Positions 45,312 through 54,274 are shown, counted from the first letter of the stretch. The stretch: DNA of 64,000 bases from JTS-RE37 sp041744575 (GCA_041744575.1 JBGTKP010000025.1:31771-95770); one strand, 5' to 3'. A program made the numbers and translations. The notes: generated from the letters alone by a model not told the origin.

Positions 45312-47021
45312 TTATAAATCGTTCGCATTCATCTTTAATCCGTTTTCATCGATCTTCAGTTTGAAGGAATCCTGACGGTCATGGACATTAATGTCCACAC
45401 CATTTTCATCTATAATGATCCGCCCTCCCTGGTCATTCTCCCCGGAATCTTCTTCGGTTGGGCAATCCAGGCATTTTAGTTCGCCGTTATCAGACATGGC
45501 CCAGTAATATCCCGCCATATCACTTCTGTAAAAATCTTTGTCATATCGTGTCGTCCTGCCAATATGGTGCTCTGTGGATTCGTCAAGATATATGATGGTG
45601 CCCACCGGAAAAAGGACGGAAACGCGAACCTCCTGATCCCTTACTTTATTGGATATATCTGTTGTGAGGTAATCATTGAGAAGGACATTGTTTCCCTGTG
45701 TCAAATAGGTATAATCAATATTTCGGGCTCTCTCCCTCGCATTTTCAGATGAATTTCCATCGGCATCCTTACGTATATGTATGTGGGCGAGTGAATCGGT
45801 TGATATTCTTATATCTAAATTCACATGGTCCCGGTAAAGTACCTGCTCTCCCTCTTCATTTTGGGTCACCGTCATTCCATTGATACCCATGTGATCTTCA
45901 TTATCGTAAAGATCATTTCTGTGCATACTGATCCGGACCGTATCCATTCCTGCGGACAATGGTAAAGCCTCTCTGCTGGTGACACTCCCGTTATATGCAT
46001 GAGATGCGGCTTGCTGAACCCCAAGAACGACCAGTCCGATGATGGAGAGGAGCCAGAGGCCCAGCAGCGAAAATTTGGCGATATTCCCAATGGAGTTCAG
46101 GTTGTTCACGAGGATTTTAAGGCCCAGATACAGGACAAAGAAAAACGGAATCCCCACTGCGAAGAATGCCAGGATGGATACTAGCCAGACAGGAGCATCC
46201 GTAGAATTTACAAGGTCATAAAAATCAAGGCCGGGGATGTGAATGATATCCAGGATGCCAACGGAAAACAGCCCGATAAACAGACCTATCAGTGTGGCAG
46301 CGCCAATTATAATGAGCAGGATCCCAATGAATTTCCCGATCACCTTGAAGATAAACATGATAATGTCGCCAATAGTGTCGAAAAAAGTCTGTCCGCTACT
46401 TTTTACCTTGGAATAATCAACATTCCTTATCCTGTCACCGACATCTTCAAAACCCTCCTTTACCTTGCGTTCAATATTGCTGATATTCACCGGTTCTCCT
46501 GTCATGTCCAGTTTTTGAGAGGTGGTCCTGGCCTCAGGCACGAGGATCCATAAAAGGATATATGCAATGAAACCGAAGCCCGTCAAGACTCCTAACAGAA
46601 TGAAAATGAGGCGGATCCACAAGGCATCGACTCCCATATAGTGCTCCAATCCGGAACATACGCCTCCTATATATTTATGATCAATGTCTCGGTATAACTT
46701 TTTTACCTTGCTGCGGGGAATGGTCGTCCTGGGTGGCTCATCTTCAAAAATGTCCGAATCAATCATATAGTCTTCCGGCTGTCCCATGATCTGAATCACC
46801 TCTTCCACTTCCTTTAAAGTAACAACCTGACGGTCACTTTCCATCTTTTCCTGAAATAGCTCAGCAATCCGCGCCTCGATATCGGCAATGATCTCATCAC
46901 TGCCGGTAGTACCTGAGAACGACCTTTTGATCGATTCGAGATAAAGTTGCAGTTTCTGAAATGCTTTTTCATCTATATGAAAAAGGATGTTCGCGAGATT
47001 TATATTGACTGTCTTGTTCAT
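45312..47021 (-). CDS. PspC domain envelope-stress protein
   Basis: A 569-aa membrane protein. It starts with a cytoplasmic region including FQKLQLYLESIKRSF and a helical VTLKEVEEVIQIMGQPEDY segment (about 1-90), then a PspC domain (about 105-165; KKLYRDIDHKYIGGVCSGLEHYMGVDALWIRLIFILLGVLTGFGFIAYILLWILVP). Further helix pairs follow (about 215-350). The C-terminal about 180 residues are soluble and end in two near-repeats (IIIDENGVDINVHD, LKIDENGLKMNAND). It starts by ATGA overlap with PadR, so the two are coupled. It is likely a sensor and effector of membrane stress. Confidence 0.93.
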   Translation of the reverse strand: MNKTVNINLANILFHIDEKAFQKLQLYLESIKRSFSGTTGSDEIIADIEARIAELFQEKMESDRQVVTLKEVEEVIQIMGQPEDYMIDSDIFEDEPPRTTIPRSKVKKLYRDIDHKYIGGVCSGLEHYMGVDALWIRLIFILLGVLTGFGFIAYILLWILVPEARTTSQKLDMTGEPVNISNIERKVKEGFEDVGDRIRNVDYSKVKSSGQTFFDTIGDIIMFIFKVIGKFIGILLIIIGAATLIGLFIGLFSVGILDIIHIPGLDFYDLVNSTDAPVWLVSILAFFAVGIPFFFVLYLGLKILVNNLNSIGNIAKFSLLGLWLLSIIGLVVLGVQQAASHAYNGSVTSREALPLSAGMDTVRISMHRNDLYDNEDHMGINGMTVTQNEEGEQVLYRDHVNLDIRISTDSLAHIHIRKDADGNSSENARERARNIDYTYLTQGNNVLLNDYLTTDISNKVRDQEVRVSVLFPVGTIIYLDESTEHHIGRTTRYDKDFYRSDMAGYYWAMSDNGELKCLDCPTEEDSGENDQGGRIIIDENGVDINVHDRQDSFKLKIDENGLKMNANDL

Positions 47022-47359
47022 TGTGCGTTATTTTTAGTATTGGTAACCAGATTAACGGCCGCTCTCAATTCGTCCCAGGTGATATTGAGCTCCTTCAGAA
47101 AGAGCACCCCGGTCTCTGTCAGGGCATAATATTTTCGGGGAGGTCCTGAGGTGGACTCTTCCCAGCGATAGTTGAGTAACCCTGCGTTTTTCAGCCTGGT
47201 GAGCAGCGGATAAATGGTACCCTCCACAACCAACATCTTGGCGTCCTTGAGGGTCTCCAGGATCTCCGAGGCATACTTGGCTTCCCCATTAATAATGGAA
47301 AGTATACAGTACTCCAGGACCCCCTTGCGCATCTGCGCTTTTGTGTTTTCTATATTCAT
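47018..47359 (-). CDS. PadR family transcriptional regulator
   Basis: A 113-aa protein starting at ATG 47359 (MNIENTKAQMRKG), since the 12 codons before it are not family-like. It has the winged helix of PadR: LEYCILSIINGEAKYASEILETLKD, VVEGTIYPLLTRLKNAGLL and RWEESTSGPPRKYYALTETG. PadR proteins repress nearby genes and release on a signal. The PspC gene follows in ATGA overlap, so it probably autoregulates the PadR-PspC-GIN operon, a set widely seen in Bacteroidota. Confidence 0.94.
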   Translation of the reverse strand: MNIENTKAQMRKGVLEYCILSIINGEAKYASEILETLKDAKMLVVEGTIYPLLTRLKNAGLLNYRWEESTSGPPRKYYALTETGVLFLKELNITWDELRAAVNLVTNTKNNAQ

Positions 47360-47401
47360 AATTTCTTGCTTCTTTTCATGCTGACAGGTCAGCATGCTGA
47401 G

Positions 47402-47548
47402 TTAACTGTTCGCTTTTGACATTCCATTCGCTTGTTTTAAGTATACCTCCCCGGGTATAACATGAACTCCCCTTTGCTGATGAATAAACTCCATTTCCTC
47501 CGGTGTGATGAGTACCGGTATTTTTGAATTATTGACTCTTGTGGTCAT
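47402..47548 (-). CDS. Possible 48-aa protein between the NTF2-like and PadR genes
   Basis: An unbroken 48-codon frame with an ATG at 47548 (MTTRVNNSKIPVLITPEEME...). It overlaps the last 20 bp of the NTF2-like gene in another frame and ends 42 bp before the PadR start. The body contains FIHQQRGVHVIPGEVYLKQAN, which is polar and has a plausible helix-turn-strand pattern. It is too short for the usual gene callers and I do not recognise it. It may be a genuine small protein of this operon or chance. Confidence 0.35.
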   Translation of the reverse strand: MTTRVNNSKIPVLITPEEMEFIHQQRGVHVIPGEVYLKQANGMSKANS

Positions 47549-48035
47549 AACTTAATTCCCTTCTAATTTTCCATACTTTATCGTCAAGTAACCACAGATG
47601 GGTAAATTTGGCGATGTCCCCTTTCTCATAGACGCCCCGGCCATTCAATGATTCGAAATAATGGCTGCCCGTTTGAATCGCGCCGTAGAGTTTTCCCTGG
47701 TCATATAGCGGGAATACTTCCAGACTGTCATCTACAAGAATTCGCAGGGTGGGTGGTGGATCCCCGGCAGTTCTTTTGGAACAACCCTCTGAGATCTGAT
47801 TCAGAAATGCATCCCTGCCTTCAGTGAATCCACCCTTATCGTGATAGAATTCAAAATCTTCCGTAAATAGTGATTTCATGGTGTTGAGATCACAGGTATC
47901 GAAAGCGGCATGGAAGAGCAGGCTGTCTCTGTTTTTGAGGGTTAGTTGAAGCTCCCTGTCAGGCGCTTGTGACCATACTGCATGAGCACAGCAACATAGA
48001 AGAAGGGTGAGAGCGATGTTGCGTATGAATTCCAT
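47529..48035 (-). CDS. Secreted NTF2-like (DUF4440) protein
   Basis: A 168-aa protein with a signal peptide (IALTLLLCCCAHAVWSQA). The mature part is a single NTF2-like/DUF4440 domain: FHAAFDTCDLNTMKSLFTEDFEFYHDKGG, FLNQISEGCSKRT and a final FTHLWLLDDKVWKIRRELSYDH. The fold makes a cone-shaped pocket; no catalytic residues are clear, so it may bind a small ligand. The ATG overlaps the stop of the DUF4870 gene by one base, so the two are coupled. Confidence 0.9.
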   Translation of the reverse strand: MEFIRNIALTLLLCCCAHAVWSQAPDRELQLTLKNRDSLLFHAAFDTCDLNTMKSLFTEDFEFYHDKGGFTEGRDAFLNQISEGCSKRTAGDPPPTLRILVDDSLEVFPLYDQGKLYGAIQTGSHYFESLNGRGVYEKGDIAKFTHLWLLDDKVWKIRRELSYDHKSQ

Positions 48036-48514
48036 TACCTGATGAATTTAATCGTTAACGGATAGGAAAAAGTTTGCCCTTCACTTGTCCTGATTGTGGC
48101 GAGGATGGTGTAAACAATATTGATCAGAAATAACGCTACGCCCAGGAGGCCAGTAATGCCAAGGGGCCACCAGTGCGTAAATCGGAAATTGTCTGAATCA
48201 AGGTGAAAATTGAGGTTATCCCAGTCTTGCCAATGCCAAAGATCAAAAAGATGACCGTCAATTATGGCAGGAAATAATCCGAAAAGGAAGGGAACGGAAA
48301 TAAGGCCTAATACCACTGAATACAGTAACAGGCTGATTTGAAAATTGAGGGCCTGCTTGCCGTTGTAATCTATGTAGGGACTATTGTTCTTACTGGACAT
48401 CCAAAGGATGAGTGGTACCAGGAAGTTTCCGAATGGAAAAAGAAACCTGCAGAAGGTGGAAGCGTGGATAATGGCCGACACATTTTTCTCGTGCTTGGAT
48501 AAGGTCTCTGTCAT
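48035..48514 (-). CDS. DUF4870 family membrane protein
   Basis: A 159-aa inner-membrane protein with three or four hydrophobic helices (LFPFGNFLVPLILWM, ISLLLYSVVLGLISVPFLFGLF, PLGITGLLGVALFLINIVYTILA). It matches the DUF4870 pattern, including the IDYNGKQALNFQ turn and the ending of SYPLTIKFI. Function unknown. It is the first gene of the DUF4870-NTF2-PadR-PspC-GIN run on the minus strand, which looks like one transcription unit. Confidence 0.9.
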   Translation of the reverse strand: MTETLSKHEKNVSAIIHASTFCRFLFPFGNFLVPLILWMSSKNNSPYIDYNGKQALNFQISLLLYSVVLGLISVPFLFGLFPAIIDGHLFDLWHWQDWDNLNFHLDSDNFRFTHWWPLGITGLLGVALFLINIVYTILATIRTSEGQTFSYPLTIKFIR

Positions 48515-48648
48515 GGCATATTAGTTTCTTATGCAAATATATAGTTTAAAACAAGTAATATGCAAAACATAGTACTTAATATTAACATATATTTAACATT
48601 TAAGTGATTCCATTTTTTTCAATACATTTAGTCTGTCAAAGCAAAGCC

Positions 48649-49104
48649 ATGTCTTCCCCTGTCCGTAAATTCAATACTTTTACCTTTTTCCGACTTCCGG
48701 CTGCATGGTGGTGCGGGGTACGACTAAAGTATCTTGATCACAGCAGGGCGGTGGTAAGTGTCCGTCATCATTGGTTCAATCAAAATCCTTTTAAGTCCAT
48801 GTTCTGGGCCGTTCAGGGAATGGCGGCTGAGTTCAGTACAGGGACCATGGTGATCCATCAGATCCGGCAATCGGGTCACCAGATATCAATGCTGGTTGCG
48901 GCCAACAAAGCGGTATTTACCAAAAAAGCCACCGGTCGCATCACCTTTACCTGTGAGGATGGTCATCTCATTTCCGAGGCGTTGAGGAAAACCATTGCTA
49001 CCGGAGAAGGGCAAACGCTGTGGATGAAATCTTCAGGCATTAATGAAGACGGGATTCCGGTTTCTGAATTCCATTTTCAGTGGACGCTCCGTTTGAAGGG
49101 TTGA
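48649..49104 (+). CDS. Hot-dog fold thioesterase-like protein (DUF4442)
   Basis: A 151-aa protein starting at ATG 48649 (MSSPVRKFN); a GTG 45 bases before is less likely. It has the DUF4442/PaaI-type hot-dog features: FRLPAAWWCGVRLKYLDHSRAVVSVRHHWFNQNPFKSMFWAVQGMAAEF, with the WWCGVRL opening and NPFKSMFWAVQGMAAE helix lining the active site. Members hydrolyse acyl-CoA thioesters or are unassigned. It stands alone on the plus strand. Confidence 0.85.
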   Translation: MSSPVRKFNTFTFFRLPAAWWCGVRLKYLDHSRAVVSVRHHWFNQNPFKSMFWAVQGMAAEFSTGTMVIHQIRQSGHQISMLVAANKAVFTKKATGRITFTCEDGHLISEALRKTIATGEGQTLWMKSSGINEDGIPVSEFHFQWTLRLKG

Positions 49105-49290
49105 GATCTGGATTTTAATGCTTTCAGATCCTGGAAGAAGCAGCATTCAAAGAGCTCATTTTACCTCGTAAACTGTAACGAAAGGAAGTGAACTCCTACT
49201 GATATCAAGAGCGATGCCATAATCATCAGGGCAAGATCCGGGCCTCTGCAACTATTGACAACTATTTACACCTATAAAAAACATACAACC

Positions 49291-50091
49291 ATGAATGCAC
49301 ATGAAATAGACTACAACATTTTCGGGGAAGAAATGCAATATGTAGAAATTGAACTCGATCCGCAGGAAGCCGTGGTAGCAGAGGCAGGCAGTTTTATGAT
49401 GATGGATACTGATATTAAGATGGATACGATCTTTGGGGATGGTTCCAATCAGGACAACAGTGTGCTGGGGAAAATATTTTCCGCCGGGAAACGAATACTG
49501 ACCGGCGAGAGTTTGTTTATGACTGCGTTTCTAAATGTTGGAATGGCGAAGCGCAAAGTCAGCTTTGCCTCCCCTTATCCCGGAAAGATCCTTGCTATCG
49601 ACCTCTCCGAAAAGCAGGGCAAATTTATATGTCAGAAAGACGCCTTTCTTTGCGCGGCCAAGGGGGTATCAATCGGCATTGAATTTTCCAAGCGGTTGGG
49701 ACGAGGTTTATTTGGCGGTGAAGGTTTTATCATGCAGAAGCTGGAAGGGGATGGGATGGCCTTTGTACATGCGGGAGGAACGATGGCAAAAAAGGTATTG
49801 GGCCCGGGGGAGGTCATTAAGGTAGATACCGGCTGTATCATCGGATTCAGTAAGGATATAGATTATGATATCGAATTTGTGGGAGGTATCAAGAATACGG
49901 TTTTTGGGGGCGAGGGATTGTTTTTCGCAACTCTCAGAGGCCCGGGCACTGTATACGTTCAGTCCCTGCCCTTCAGCAGGCTGGCCGGAAGGGTTTGGGC
50001 GGCAGCGCCAAAAGGAGGTGGAAAACACAAAGGTGAGGGCAGCATCCTGGGAGGCCTGGGAAATATCCTTGACGGGGATAACCGCTTTTAA
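49291..50091 (+). CDS. TIGR00266/AIM24 family protein
   Basis: A 266-aa protein starting at ATG 49291 (MNAHEIDYNI); the 12 codons before it are not family-like. It has the pattern of this family: MQYVEIELDPQEAVVAEAGSFMMMD, then AFLNVGMAKRKVSFASPYPGKIL, GLGRGLFGGEGFIMQKLEGDGMAFVHAGG and GGIKNTVFGGEGLFFATLRGPGTV. It forms a beta barrel of Gly-rich repeats. Function is unknown; the family is widespread and its fungal homolog is a mitochondrial protein. Downstream genes follow on the same strand. Confidence 0.93.
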   Translation: MNAHEIDYNIFGEEMQYVEIELDPQEAVVAEAGSFMMMDTDIKMDTIFGDGSNQDNSVLGKIFSAGKRILTGESLFMTAFLNVGMAKRKVSFASPYPGKILAIDLSEKQGKFICQKDAFLCAAKGVSIGIEFSKRLGRGLFGGEGFIMQKLEGDGMAFVHAGGTMAKKVLGPGEVIKVDTGCIIGFSKDIDYDIEFVGGIKNTVFGGEGLFFATLRGPGTVYVQSLPFSRLAGRVWAAAPKGGGKHKGEGSILGGLGNILDGDNRF

Positions 50092-50164
50092 TGTCGAAGG
50101 ATCCCGATACAGCGGTCATTCAAAAATTATCCTTTTCTTTGGTCCCTTTATTGCCCGGATGTAA

Positions 50165-50818
50165 ATGGATTTTAGAAAATTACTGACCTTTTTGGAAGCC
50201 CTGGACCGTAACAATTCCAGGGAGTGGATGCATGAGAACCTTGTCACTTATAAGCAGGTCCGAAACGAATTCATCCATTGGCTTGATGCAACAAATGATG
50301 CCCTCGCGGCCGTTGACCCTGCCTATTATCCTACCCCCGGTAAGAAGGCGATCAGCCGTATCAACAACAATCTGATGTTCCACCCGAACAAGCCGGTTTA
50401 TAAGGATCACTTTGGCGCGGTGCTGGACAAAGCTCCGGGAACCGCCGATTTTTATCTGGAAGTCGGCCTCAAAGGTTCTCTTTTTGCCGGAGGTTTCTGG
50501 CGGCCCGAATCAAAAAAACTTAAGAGCATACGCGATGCGATTGATTACGAAGGTGAAGAACTTCTGGAGATCATAAACAAACCTGCATTTAAAGCAACAT
50601 TCACCGGGCTGTATGTGGACGAACAGCTCAGGACTGCCCCCAAAGGCTTCCAAAGCGACCATCCGTATATCGGTCTCTTGCGAAACAAGACTTTTGCTGT
50701 CATTCAGCGTGTGCCGAATGATGTAATGTGGAAGTCCGATTTTCGTCAGATGACCCTGAAGGCCTACGAGACAATGTTGCCCTTCCGACGATGGCTGAAC
50801 AAAGCCGTAACTGTTTAA
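50165..50818 (+). CDS. DUF2461 family protein
   Basis: A 217-aa protein with the DUF2461 features: MDFRKLLTFLEALDRNNSREWMHENLVTYK, then PTPGKKAISRINNNLMFHPNKPVYKDHFGAVLDKAPG and FYLEVGLKGSLFAGGFWRPESKKLK. It is of standard length and soluble. Function is unknown in the family. It is followed after 19 bp by the NudK-like gene, so the two may be one transcript. Confidence 0.9.
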   Translation: MDFRKLLTFLEALDRNNSREWMHENLVTYKQVRNEFIHWLDATNDALAAVDPAYYPTPGKKAISRINNNLMFHPNKPVYKDHFGAVLDKAPGTADFYLEVGLKGSLFAGGFWRPESKKLKSIRDAIDYEGEELLEIINKPAFKATFTGLYVDEQLRTAPKGFQSDHPYIGLLRNKTFAVIQRVPNDVMWKSDFRQMTLKAYETMLPFRRWLNKAVTV

Positions 50819-50837
50819 GAAATACAGCCTAAGAAAT

Positions 50838-51422
50838 ATGAACGAAAAGGTCAGAAATATTACAAAAGAAGTGCTGTCTGATAACTGGTATATACTAAAT
50901 AAGTATTCCTATGAGTACCTTAAAGAGGACGGAAATTGGGAAAAACAGGAACGTGAGGCTTATGATCGTGGTAACGGGGCCGCCATCCTGTTATACAACC
51001 GACCAAATAATTCGGTTATTCTGACAAGGCAATTCCGAATGCCCACCTATGTGAACGGGAATGCCGGGGGTATGATGATCGAAGTATGTGCCGGGTTGCT
51101 CGACGGGGATCATCCGGAGGATTGTATCAGAAAGGAAGTGACAGAAGAAACGGGATATGAAATCGGTAAAGTGCGAAAAATTTTCGAATCCTATATGTCG
51201 CCGGGATCTGTGACGGAAATCCTTCATTTCTTTGTGGGAGAATATGAAGCCCGGATGAAGACAGGGCTGGGAGGGGGAGCTTCTCATGAAACTGAAAACA
51301 TAGAAGTTTTGGAATTTTCCTTTCCGGAAGCAATGAACCTCATAGCAACATCAGGGATCCGCGATGCCAAAACAATTATGCTGCTTCAATACGCGGCCAT
51401 TCACGGACTTTTGAAAATGTAA
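50838..51422 (+). CDS. NUDIX hydrolase, NudK-like
   Basis: A 194-aa protein of the NudK/ADP-sugar pyrophosphatase group. The NUDIX box reads CAGLLDGDHPEDCIRKEVTEETGYEIG, and the YMSPGSVTEILHFFVGEYEA segment after it is as in NudK, which hydrolyses GDP-mannose. It shows a shortened box with a Lys where Arg is usual, also seen in this branch. It is last in the plus-strand run and convergent with the peptidase gene. Confidence 0.88.
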   Translation: MNEKVRNITKEVLSDNWYILNKYSYEYLKEDGNWEKQEREAYDRGNGAAILLYNRPNNSVILTRQFRMPTYVNGNAGGMMIEVCAGLLDGDHPEDCIRKEVTEETGYEIGKVRKIFESYMSPGSVTEILHFFVGEYEARMKTGLGGGASHETENIEVLEFSFPEAMNLIATSGIRDAKTIMLLQYAAIHGLLKM

Positions 51423-51450
51423 AACGGACCGATATCGAATTTGACTCCGT

Positions 51451-51489
51451 AGTTGGATACCTCAGTTGGATATCTTAGTTGTGATCCCT
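51451..51489. repeat. Three imperfect 13-bp tandem repeats
   Basis: Three head-to-tail copies of AGTTGGATAYCTY (the third is diverged: AGTTGTGATCCCT) at 51451, 51464 and 51477. They span the stop codon of the dacB-like gene. Confidence 0.6.
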
Positions 51490-52800
51490 TACCCATTCAA
51501 AAAATGATTGCATTCCCAGCTTGATTTCTGAAGTCGGAACGGTGTAGTGATTGTTCATAAAACTGATGATCAGCACTTTTCCGGAATCAGCGATTAAATA
51601 GCCACTGACACAATAATTATTGCTCAGGGTCCCGGTCTTGGAATAGAGATAGGCACCGTTCTTTCCCGGAAACCATTTCTTGAGAGTTCCGGATTCCCCT
51701 CCTGCTGCAAAAAAGGAAAAAAGCCTTTCCCTGGGTATCTCGCGATACATTCTGTCCAGCACGGCAACCAGTGACTCCGGGGAAAAGAGGTTGTAACGGG
51801 AAAGCCCGGAGCCATCCACCCATCTCGGTGGCTGTTTCAGATCTGACAGGAAATTTTCCAGTACATAAGTTCTGGCATTCGCACTGTCAAGGGTATCGGA
51901 AAGGGTGGAGGAAGCCACGAGCAGCAGTTGCTCTGAGAGAAAGTTGTCACTTTCCTGCATCATCCTTTTATATACCGAATCACTGGCCGTTCCGTAAACC
52001 GGCATCCATCCATCCCGGGGCTTGTGCCTCTTTTGAACAACGCTCCTGCCAATCATTTCTGATAGAAGATTGTTTGTCAGGGTGGTGTCTGTCAGAAAGG
52101 GAATGTCGAGGGTGTCAGCCCTCCCCGGATCGAAAAAGAAGCCATTTCGGTTCTTTATTCTATTCCTGATAAAGGAGATACGGTTTACGCTGTCTTTAAA
52201 GTATTCGGGTTCCACCAGAAATTGAGGGACATTCTGAATACGCACCACGTTACCATATAGCGGGATCGCACTTCTTTCCGGGGCATAATACCCGTCATAA
52301 TCTTCCCAGGCCCAGCCAGGACCTAGTTCTGTGTCCCCGAAACCCTCCTGAACAACTGCAATATTTCGGTATTCGCGAAGGAAATGGAACAGGGTACTGT
52401 CCCTGAAATACGGATGCATTTGTGTTGGATCTCCGGTACCGGAGATATACAAAGTGTCATTTTTCAGGGAATACCTAAATGCAGGAATACGATCCGGCAA
52501 TAAACGGAGGGCGGTATATAAAGTAAATATCTTGACATTGCTGGCCGGGGTAAAATAATGATCACTGAGTTCCCGGTAAAGTGTATCTCCTGATTCCGGA
52601 TCATAGATCATAATCCCCCTGAAGTGATTTTTAAAGGAGGATTCATTGAGAACTTTTTTTACCGCTTTGTGAAAGGACCGCTGCCTCTGGGAGGAACAGC
52701 CGGCCAACAACAGGCAGGACAGCAACACCAGGGTCAAAGACTGTTTTATGCAGTTCAGTTCGCGGGTATTTGTCTTCACTGGTTTTAAATTCTTTAACAT
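51475..52800 (-). CDS. dacB: D-alanyl-D-alanine carboxypeptidase/endopeptidase (PBP4 family)
   Basis: A 441-aa lipoprotein with signal LTLVLLSCLLLAGC. It has the three penicillin-binding motifs: SxxK in YFTPASNVKIFTLY, SxN in MQESDNFLSEQLLL and KTG in AYLYSKTGTLSNNYC. The 50-200 region and the extra domain between SxxK and SxN fit PBP4/DacB, which trims and cleaves peptidoglycan cross-links in the periplasm. A divergent small gene starts 92 bp away. The stop falls inside a 13-bp tandem repeat. Confidence 0.92.
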   Translation of the reverse strand: MLKNLKPVKTNTRELNCIKQSLTLVLLSCLLLAGCSSQRQRSFHKAVKKVLNESSFKNHFRGIMIYDPESGDTLYRELSDHYFTPASNVKIFTLYTALRLLPDRIPAFRYSLKNDTLYISGTGDPTQMHPYFRDSTLFHFLREYRNIAVVQEGFGDTELGPGWAWEDYDGYYAPERSAIPLYGNVVRIQNVPQFLVEPEYFKDSVNRISFIRNRIKNRNGFFFDPGRADTLDIPFLTDTTLTNNLLSEMIGRSVVQKRHKPRDGWMPVYGTASDSVYKRMMQESDNFLSEQLLLVASSTLSDTLDSANARTYVLENFLSDLKQPPRWVDGSGLSRYNLFSPESLVAVLDRMYREIPRERLFSFFAAGGESGTLKKWFPGKNGAYLYSKTGTLSNNYCVSGYLIADSGKVLIISFMNNHYTVPTSEIKLGMQSFFEWVRDHN

Positions 52801-52891
52801 GAATTTATTTTTTTTAACGCCTCGTACACAATATTTTTTACATTTTTTTGGTTAATTTCGTATTGACTGTCTAACTAAACAATCTGAGAAT

Positions 52892-53089
52892 ATGGCTAGA
52901 GCTATGCTGGAGTACACGAAAACTGTCCTCCAAAAAGTAAGTTTTGATGCTAAATTATTCAGCAAGGAACTTAAAAAGGCGCTTTCCAGACTATTACCCG
53001 GTGAAATTGAAGAATTGAAAAAGTGGTTGTTACAATTCATTACCGATAAACCGGAATTGCAACCAAGTCTGATTTACTTAAAAAATTAA
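52892..53089 (+). CDS. Small conserved-looking helical protein
   Basis: A 65-aa protein (MARAMLEYTKTVLQKVSFDAKLF...), strongly helical and basic: MLEYTKTVLQKVSFDAKLFSKELKKALSRLL, then GEIEELKKWLLQF. From memory, similar 60-70-aa proteins with this ML.YTKTVL.KVSFD opening are common in Flavobacteriia and of unknown function. It has a strong palindromic terminator 5 bp downstream, and is divergent from the peptidase gene. This suggests a highly expressed single small gene. Confidence 0.8.
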   Translation: MARAMLEYTKTVLQKVSFDAKLFSKELKKALSRLLPGEIEELKKWLLQFITDKPELQPSLIYLKN

Positions 53090-53094
53090 CTTTA

Positions 53095-53122
53095 GGCCAC
53101 CCCGGGGTGGCCTTTTTCTTTT
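53095..53122 (+). terminator. Strong intrinsic terminator
   Basis: A perfect palindrome GGCCACCCCGGGGTGGCC followed by TTTTTCTTTT, 5 bp after the stop of the 65-aa protein gene. Confidence 0.92.
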
Positions 53123-53234
53123 GTATCTCCTCCCTCGCCAGACGGAGCGTTCTAAACCGCTCTATGCGGCTCTATACTACAATTAATCGCGGGTTCGCAA
53201 CCGCCCGGGAGTTTAAACCATGAGGATAGCAGTC

Positions 53235-54176
53235 CTAATTTTTGTTAACGGGACTGATGATCTTCACATCCTGAAAAGTGATGGCTCCCCGTACAATACC
53301 TGAAATAATATCCCTCAAAGCCTGGGTTATTTGAATTTTAAGTTCTTTTTTATGGTAAATCAGGCTCACCTCGCGTGCAGGAGGCGGTTCTCTGAAATAT
53401 TTCAGGTTTTTTTTCTTGGTGTCATCCAGTTCCATCGTATTCAAATAAGGCAGGAGGGTCATTCCCAAGCCTTCATCAGCCAGATTTACCATAGTTTCAA
53501 AACTCCCGCTGTGCAACTGAAAATGTTCTATGGCATAATTTTTAGTGGATTTACAGAGATTGATTACCCCATCCCTGAAACAATGGCCGTCCTGCAGCAA
53601 GAGTACATCTGCGATGTCGAGATCTTCGGGACTGATATCCTTCCTGCCGCTTAGTCGATGATCGACTGGAACATAACCGACGAATGGCTCATAGTATAAT
53701 GGCCACTCTTTAATATATTCAATTTCCAGAGGCGTTGCCGCTATCCCTGCATCCAAATGACCGTTCTGTATGTTCCTGATAAGCTGTTCCGTGCTTTGCT
53801 CCTTGATGATTAAATTAACCCTGGGATATTTAGTGATGAAATTTTTGAGAAACATTGGCAGAAGGGTGGGCATTACCGTTGGAATGATCCCCAGTACAAA
53901 CTCTCCACCAATATATCCCTTTTCCTGATCTACAATGTCTTTGATCCGGGAAGCTTCATTTACAATATTCCTGGCCTGGGAAACAATTTTACTCCCGGCA
54001 TCTGTGATTGAGATCGGCTTTTTACTTCGATCAAAAATCTGGATCTCCAATTCCTCTTCCAGTTTTTGCACCTGCATACTCAAAGTAGGCTGGGTTACAA
54101 AACTCTTTTCAGCAGCAAGGGTAAAATTGCGGTGTTCTGCTACGGCAAGCACGTACTGAAGTTGTGTTATGGTCAT
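53235..54176 (-). CDS. oxyR: Hydrogen-peroxide-sensing transcriptional activator OxyR
   Basis: A 313-aa LysR-family regulator. The N-terminal winged helix (about 1-60; LQYVLAVAEHRNFTLAAEKSFVTQPTLSMQVQKLEEEL) is followed by the sensing domain. The redox pair is present: LLLQDGHCFRDGVINLCKS, matching the GHC...C arrangement of E. coli OxyR, with the same 9-residue spacing (Cys199 and Cys208 there). Oxidation joins the pair and activates catalase and other genes. It is next to the MarR-GNAT gene on the same strand, 98 bp upstream of it in transcription order, with no catalase gene in the window. Confidence 0.95.
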   Translation of the reverse strand: MTITQLQYVLAVAEHRNFTLAAEKSFVTQPTLSMQVQKLEEELEIQIFDRSKKPISITDAGSKIVSQARNIVNEASRIKDIVDQEKGYIGGEFVLGIIPTVMPTLLPMFLKNFITKYPRVNLIIKEQSTEQLIRNIQNGHLDAGIAATPLEIEYIKEWPLYYEPFVGYVPVDHRLSGRKDISPEDLDIADVLLLQDGHCFRDGVINLCKSTKNYAIEHFQLHSGSFETMVNLADEGLGMTLLPYLNTMELDDTKKKNLKYFREPPPAREVSLIYHKKELKIQITQALRDIISGIVRGAITFQDVKIISPVNKN

Positions 54177-54274
54177 GGTTTGAGTTCAAACTATAAAAAT
54201 AGCAAAACTATCAATATTATTTATAGTAATTGGTCATGATATATTATTAATTGATGGGCAAGCAGGGTCGTAAT

